Source of the DNA: Hyaloscypha bicolor E | Lineage: Eukaryota; Ascomycota; Leotiomycetes; Helotiales; Hyaloscyphaceae | NCBI RefSeq assembly: GCF_002865645.1 | Contig: NW_020194685.1 | Span: forward strand, 2,381,363-2,445,362 | Direction of reading: 5' to 3' | DNA length: 64,000 nucleotides | Shown: positions 59,618-64,000 of the stretch, piece after piece | Numbering within the stretch: position 1 is the first letter of the stretch | Layout of the letters: the number at the start of each line of letters is the position of its first letter | Position numbers and translations under genes: made by a program | The notes under the pieces: generated by a model | Database searches by the model: none | Told to the model about the DNA's origin: nothing | The model's input: the letters and a program-made list of their open reading frames with translations, nothing else

Positions 59618-61269
59618 ATGCCATTGAGGCGCTCCAGGAAGATGCTCCACGAGACCGACTGCCTCAACTGTTGGCTGCAGGAAAAACCAGTCAGTTACTC
59701 GTTTTGAGCTTTTGGGACCAAGCTGACGTGAATTGAATCAGTGTTCTGTTGGGACTCTGATTGGGAATTGCATTCCCTGTGGGAACTCTGAGCCGGTCAA
59801 ACCGCTTGTCCCATTTGATGGGTTCTTCACCAAAGGTAGTGCATCCTTCTCTTCCAAAGGGCTCGTCGCTTACCTCAATATAGACATGAGTGAACACCTA
59901 ATATCGCTTGGAACCAAGCATGATTTGGACCTTAGTTCAGAAGGAGATGTCCTTTCGTTCGCAACGATCGAACCAAATGGTTGGGCAAATTCTCTCCAGC
60001 TCCAACTTCGTGGGGATTTTTCACTGTCCAATGATGATCTGAGGACCCAGCTGGATCAGATTGTCTTGTCATACTACGTTCCACGAATTTCCTACAGGAT
60101 TCCAAGGGCCAACTTGCCACGAAGCGCCCTTTACGCCAGAGGATATTTGTCCATCCTCCTACCAAGAAACCTTGCCCAAGAGACAATGACATTCTCTGAC
60201 TCGTTCCGCCTATCCAACGTTATTCTTGGACGATTGGACAAGAGTATCGAGGAGGTCACGAATGCCGCCGATGCGGACAAGAGTCAGGATGACGAGGCAT
60301 CCAAATATGAAGTGTCTGCTGCTGTTACCATCCTGTATACTGGCTTGGCAGACGCATATAAAAGGCTGCAGAATGGCGATGGAATACCCCTCTGCGTAGG
60401 TTTCTTCAAATTTTTGAGTATAAAACAATGTCTAACACTCTTAGGGTGGTGAAAAAATGGCCAGTCTATTGACTGAGAGAATGAAGTCTACTTTGAATTA
60501 CCTCACCTTCATTCTATATCGCCGAGGTATCAATTGTAATCGAAAATGGGCCTCGAATCTCGATGGCTCGCTGGAAAATCTTCGATCCAATGTCGAGATC
60601 TCAACACTGAGTATAACAACGGTCAAACAGACCCGCTTGACCTATGCTAGTACCCTCTCAGCGACTATTTCGTCCTCGGTGGCACTCCCTCCACCGAGTA
60701 CAGATGAACCTACCTTCAAAGGCATTCATGCAAGCACTGCACATTTGTCTCCCGGTAATAGCTGGAATTTCGATGATATAGCATCTTCACCCGCTCCTCA
60801 TATAGAAGGATCTACTTCACCCGAGGTTGACTCCCAGCCTTCAACTACTTTCGATCTCAGTCCACCTCCACCACTCAATCGTGCGAAGTCTGCTCCTCAC
60901 TTCCTTCTATCATCTTCACTTCCACTCGGAGATGCATCTCTTGATCTCCAGAGGATGAGCAAGGAAATCACGGCTCAAGCTTCAGTCGACCACCGCTATT
61001 TTAACCCCTGTAACAGCTGGCTTATGCAATCGATGACACGCGATGTCAATCCTGAGCCAGTTTACTCTTATAACGACAATTTGCTGCCGCCTGCGAGGCC
61101 TCAGCAACGAAACTTTCTTCCTGAAATGCCATCCTACGTTTCCGCAGCGAGCGCGTTCTATGCACTCGCGGGAACGCCTGGGGAAGTGGCATCTCAAATA
61201 TCAGTACCGTCCGGTCCCAACTCAAGGACCAATTGGTCTGAGCATCCGCATACGTGGCGTCAGTCCTGA
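59618..61269 (+). CDS. Unassigned protein of 516 residues
   Basis: Three exons (59618-59689, 59742-60395, 60445-61269; introns of 52 and 49 bp, all phase 0) close in frame. The N-terminus has six Cys within about 45 residues (C-L-N-C, then C-S-V-G and C-I-P-C-G-N), suggesting a small metal site split by the first intron. Residues about 40-240 look like a folded alpha/beta part. The second half is Ser/Pro-rich and disordered-looking. I do not recognise a family and give no function. The gene sits between DUF6590 loci, which may be coincidence. Confidence 0.72.
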
Positions 61270-62076
61270 GCCATTCTTCTACCTACACATCAGCTCCGCT
61301 CTTTAACCCGGACCAAATTACTATGTTACAATTACTTTGTTTAATTTTCGGGATTTCATTCCTTTTCCGATGAAAAGATGATTTGCGATGATAACGACAG
61401 ATACTTGCAAACAGACTATGGCTAGATTGGATCATTGCCGACTTTCCTTCTAATTTATTCACTTCGAAATGTTTTTTTTCTTCTTCTTTTTTGGTCTTTG
61501 TAGTCTGACTTTTAGAACGAAAATTACATCATCGCACAAATTAATTAGAGATTTCAGTATCTCACTAATTGCTTTACGGGTATTTCCGAGCATGAACAAT
61601 ACTTGTGTTGAAGAGTATTGCATCCACCAAAGAAGTGATTCAGGCCAACTCACCAGTCTCTTCGAAAGGATCGATCGCTGCTATTGTAGTTTCTTATTTA
61701 TCCAATGGGGGGGCAGCAATTGACAACCTCTGCACCTTTATGTTTAATATTCTTGTCTCTGCACTTTCAAGATTAGTGGTTAATCATGGACTCTCTGATC
61801 ACTGTCAAGGTCTTGCTCCGTATCTTTTTGGTTGTGGCGTTCTGGATTTGCGTCTCCTGTGGAAAACGTGGGAGTCGCAAAAAGCCCTTTGCAGTCCTTG
61901 AAAATGCCACCTCGCTTCTGGCTACTATTCTCTCACTTTCACAGGCCTCATCGATCAGTCACCAATAATCAACCTATTGGCAGTATAACACTCACTCCTG
62001 AAGCTCGATCAATCGGCATGGGTTCCAGAGGGGATAATATTCTTTGTGAGGTTCTGAGATCGAACTGAGCCGTTGC
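61270..62076. other. Convergent intergenic region
   Basis: About 0.8 kb with no supportable gene. The sequence downstream (on the minus strand) of the truncated DUF6590 copy was read for the missing part of that domain and none was found. Confidence 0.5.
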
Positions 62077-62508
62077 CTACGTGGCGGTCTCTCCGGCAGG
62101 CTCCGTCCAAAGAGTTTTGAAAACCCGGCCAATCTGGAAGAAAAGTGTTGGTTGAAAGATGACGGCAAGATCAATCGATTTGACGCATAGGGTTTTCTCA
62201 TCTCGAGGTGGAGGCTTCAAACTTGATCTTCTCTCATCCACAATCACAGGGGGACGGGTGGATGGTGGCAGCATGATTGAGAATTTCTCACGGCTACAAT
62301 CTGAAGATTGTTCTCTTCCCCGTCTGTTCAGTCTCCTCTCGTGCTCCCGGTCGTTCTTTGCGTCGTCGGGTTTGTTGTGCAACTCTGCATTCTCCCGCTT
62401 CATCAAGCGGTTCTCCTTGTTGCTGCCTGTAAGGAGTTGATTCAGCTTTAAATTAGCAGCTTCTAGCAGTCTAACCTTTTCATTTGCAGCATCAAGCGCT
62501 TCCCGCAA
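62077..62508 (-). pseudogene. Truncated DUF6590 gene with coiled-coil start
   Basis: This 143-codon frame begins with a coiled coil (A-N-E-K-V-R-L-L-E-A-A-N-L-K-L-N-Q-L-L) and a basic linker, then enters the first strand block of DUF6590 (L-F-F-Q-I-G-R-V-F-K-T-L-W-T-E-P-A-G-E-T-A) and stops at once at 62077. About 100 further residues of the domain are missing and I do not find them in the next 800 bp. The first codon shown may not be the true start. It is most likely a truncated gene copy. An unrecognised intron leading to a distant exon is the alternative. Confidence 0.65.
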
Positions 62509-63817
62509 AGCGAATAGGTCCAGTGCCCAATGAAGGGCGATTAGAGATAGAGCTGTTGTAAAGATAGAACTCGTCCAGAGGTCTGTTTCCTTCTAATCAT
62601 CTTTCTCGGGGTGGCATTATCACTCAACTTTCAAGCGTCTTGGCATTCCACCTTATGTGGACTGCTTAGTCATTCGCAGCCACGAACCCATGCTGCTTGG
62701 CAAAAGAAGCTGTAAGTCTGCATCTCGTTGTCTCACTCGATTCTGTGCCGATCATTAAGTCTAACTTCCGATGCTTTCATGGCCGGGAACAGCACATTCG
62801 TAAATGTGATTGCATATAATGGAGCATTGAACGGCAGTACATGGCGCTGTCCATACGACGAAAACTGCTGCTCGGCTTCGACCTTCGTTCCTTCCTTTGG
62901 GTCCATCTTCGTGGCGCAGCACCGCCATCATCCCGAATACACCTACTACTCTCAGCTCCTCCAGACATGAATTGTCGATTCAAATTGCGCTGGAGGCGGA
63001 GCTGCCAACAAAGCACTTTGGGATATGAAAGCGCGTGTCACAGGTATCGAAATATGAGGTGTACTGGATCCCATACTCAGGTTTCCTTTCTCAATCAATA
63101 TGGTTCTTGGCCTAATTCATTGCTTTCACATCTGTTCGACAGCGGGACGATTCGAACCTGTGTTTGATGACAATATGGTACGCGTCTTGCCATCCAATGT
63201 AATAATGCCCGAAGTTCTTCTACAAATTTTTGACCGCTTTCATGTTGTGAATTCTTCCTGTTCTCCCTTCCGAACCGTACTTCGTGCTGATGACAATAAT
63301 AGTTATCTCTAAAGCATGGCAATCTATTTTATGTTACGAGGAAAAGTAAGTGTAAAATATAGCGATGAATACTACTGACACTTCAAAAACCTGACCCCTT
63401 CCATTGAATTTACTTTATCTTAATCACAATGAGGAACTTTAATAGCAGTCAAGTATACGTTTTTAACGGGGAAAAAAGCCGTTGTAAGAATTTTTGAACT
63501 GTTTTGTGAGAAACGACATAATACTGCGAAATGAAGAATTTGTAAATGCTACAAAAAGGGTATAATGCTCCACTTTACTAAACTCCATGTTTGTCCCTAA
63601 TGCGAAAGGACTGGACGTCCACAGACTTCCTGAAAGTGAACTCCTTCTAGCCTTCCGTGCAAATGCTCCTCTAAATTTGGGTCCAACTCCTGCCAAGAAT
63701 ACAAGGAAAAGTTCATGTTGCTCCGTTCATTTCCCGTTTCACCGTTGCCTCCGTCTCCCTTCTACATCGGCCATGATCCACATAAAATGCTCAGCCTAAG
63801 AGTTTTGCTCCCATCGC
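62509..63817. other. Intergenic stretch
   Basis: About 1.3 kb without a supportable gene, lying between two DUF6590-related loci on the same strand. Small open frames only. Confidence 0.45.
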
Positions 63818-64000
63818 TCAAGGGCCGACAATGCTATTCACAAAATATTCCTCAAGTTGTGGCAGAAAGTCGTTTGGAATTCGGCCAACTTTGAGGACCT
63901 TGATATTGTGCTCAACCGTGTACACTCTCCCAAAGTCAATCCGCGATGTGGGGTCGATAGATTCTCCAGCTTCCTCGACCTTAATGGGGAATGGCTCTTT
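63818..64000 (-). CDS. DUF6590 domain protein, C-terminal end (runs off the window)
   Basis: The last 60 codons before a TGA at 63818-63820 read I-D-P-T-S-R-I-D-F-G-R-V-Y-T-V-E-H-N-I-K-V and a short tail ending V-G-P. This matches the C-terminal block of the complete DUF6590 protein at 57687-58758 almost residue for residue, but with a longer acidic tail. The rest lies beyond the window, so whether it is intact is unknown. Confidence 0.8.
   Translation of the reverse strand, partial: KEPFPIKVEEAGESIDPTSRIDFGRVYTVEHNIKVLKVGRIPNDFLPQLEEYFVNSIVGP

Overview
The window looks like a nuclear scaffold of a filamentous ascomycete. Genes are split by short GT-AG introns of 45-98 bp, proteins are of fungal type (Zn2Cys6 regulator, HET domain, DUF6590, PEX7, an Mss116-like helicase), and the first 11 kb is a classic RIP-mutated, AT-rich transposon block. 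The mosaic of AT-rich repeats and GC-balanced genes would suit a Leotiomycete or relative, but that placement is inference.

Layout. 1-11.1 kb: two direct copies of a decayed Ty1/Copia retrotransposon (minus strand), then further RIP-eroded sequence, a tRNA-like Pol III relic and a 242-bp inverted-repeat element at the AT/GC border, followed by the 3' stub of an MFS gene. 12.5-16.2 kb: an unassigned membrane protein and a mitochondrial-type DEAD-box helicase. 17-30.5 kb is an accessory corridor where intact genes (PEX7, threonine aldolase, an MFS drug transporter) alternate with broken ones (GH10 xylanase, aldo-keto reductase, HET protein). 30.6-44.1 kb is a gene-dense core: CUE-AlkB-GRF dioxygenase, double-GFA protein, S58 aminopeptidase, an 817-residue membrane-anchored protein, a ubiquitin-E2-like protein and a CCDC124 homologue. 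44.1-49.8 kb has no supportable gene. 49.8-56.5 kb carries a second MFS transporter and a Zn2Cys6 activator, and 57.7-64 kb holds three DUF6590-related loci around an unassigned 516-residue protein.

How they work together. No biosynthetic cluster is evident. Several genes are housekeeping (peroxisomal import, mitochondrial RNA helicase, ribosome-associated CCDC124, alkylation repair). The accessory part (cell-wall hydrolase, oxidoreductase, transporter, incompatibility gene) has been eroding by stops and frameshifts, so the region seems to be losing functions. Exon joins given below were worked out by hand from splice signals and checked for reading-frame closure; the sums of all proposed exons are multiples of three.

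The items most worth a second look are the E2-like gene whose 45-nt in-frame optional intron decides between a soluble and a membrane-tailed protein, the two small inverted-repeat elements (one carrying four CACGTG sites), the local DUF6590 family with a coiled-coil-fused truncated copy, and the run of three decaying accessory genes.
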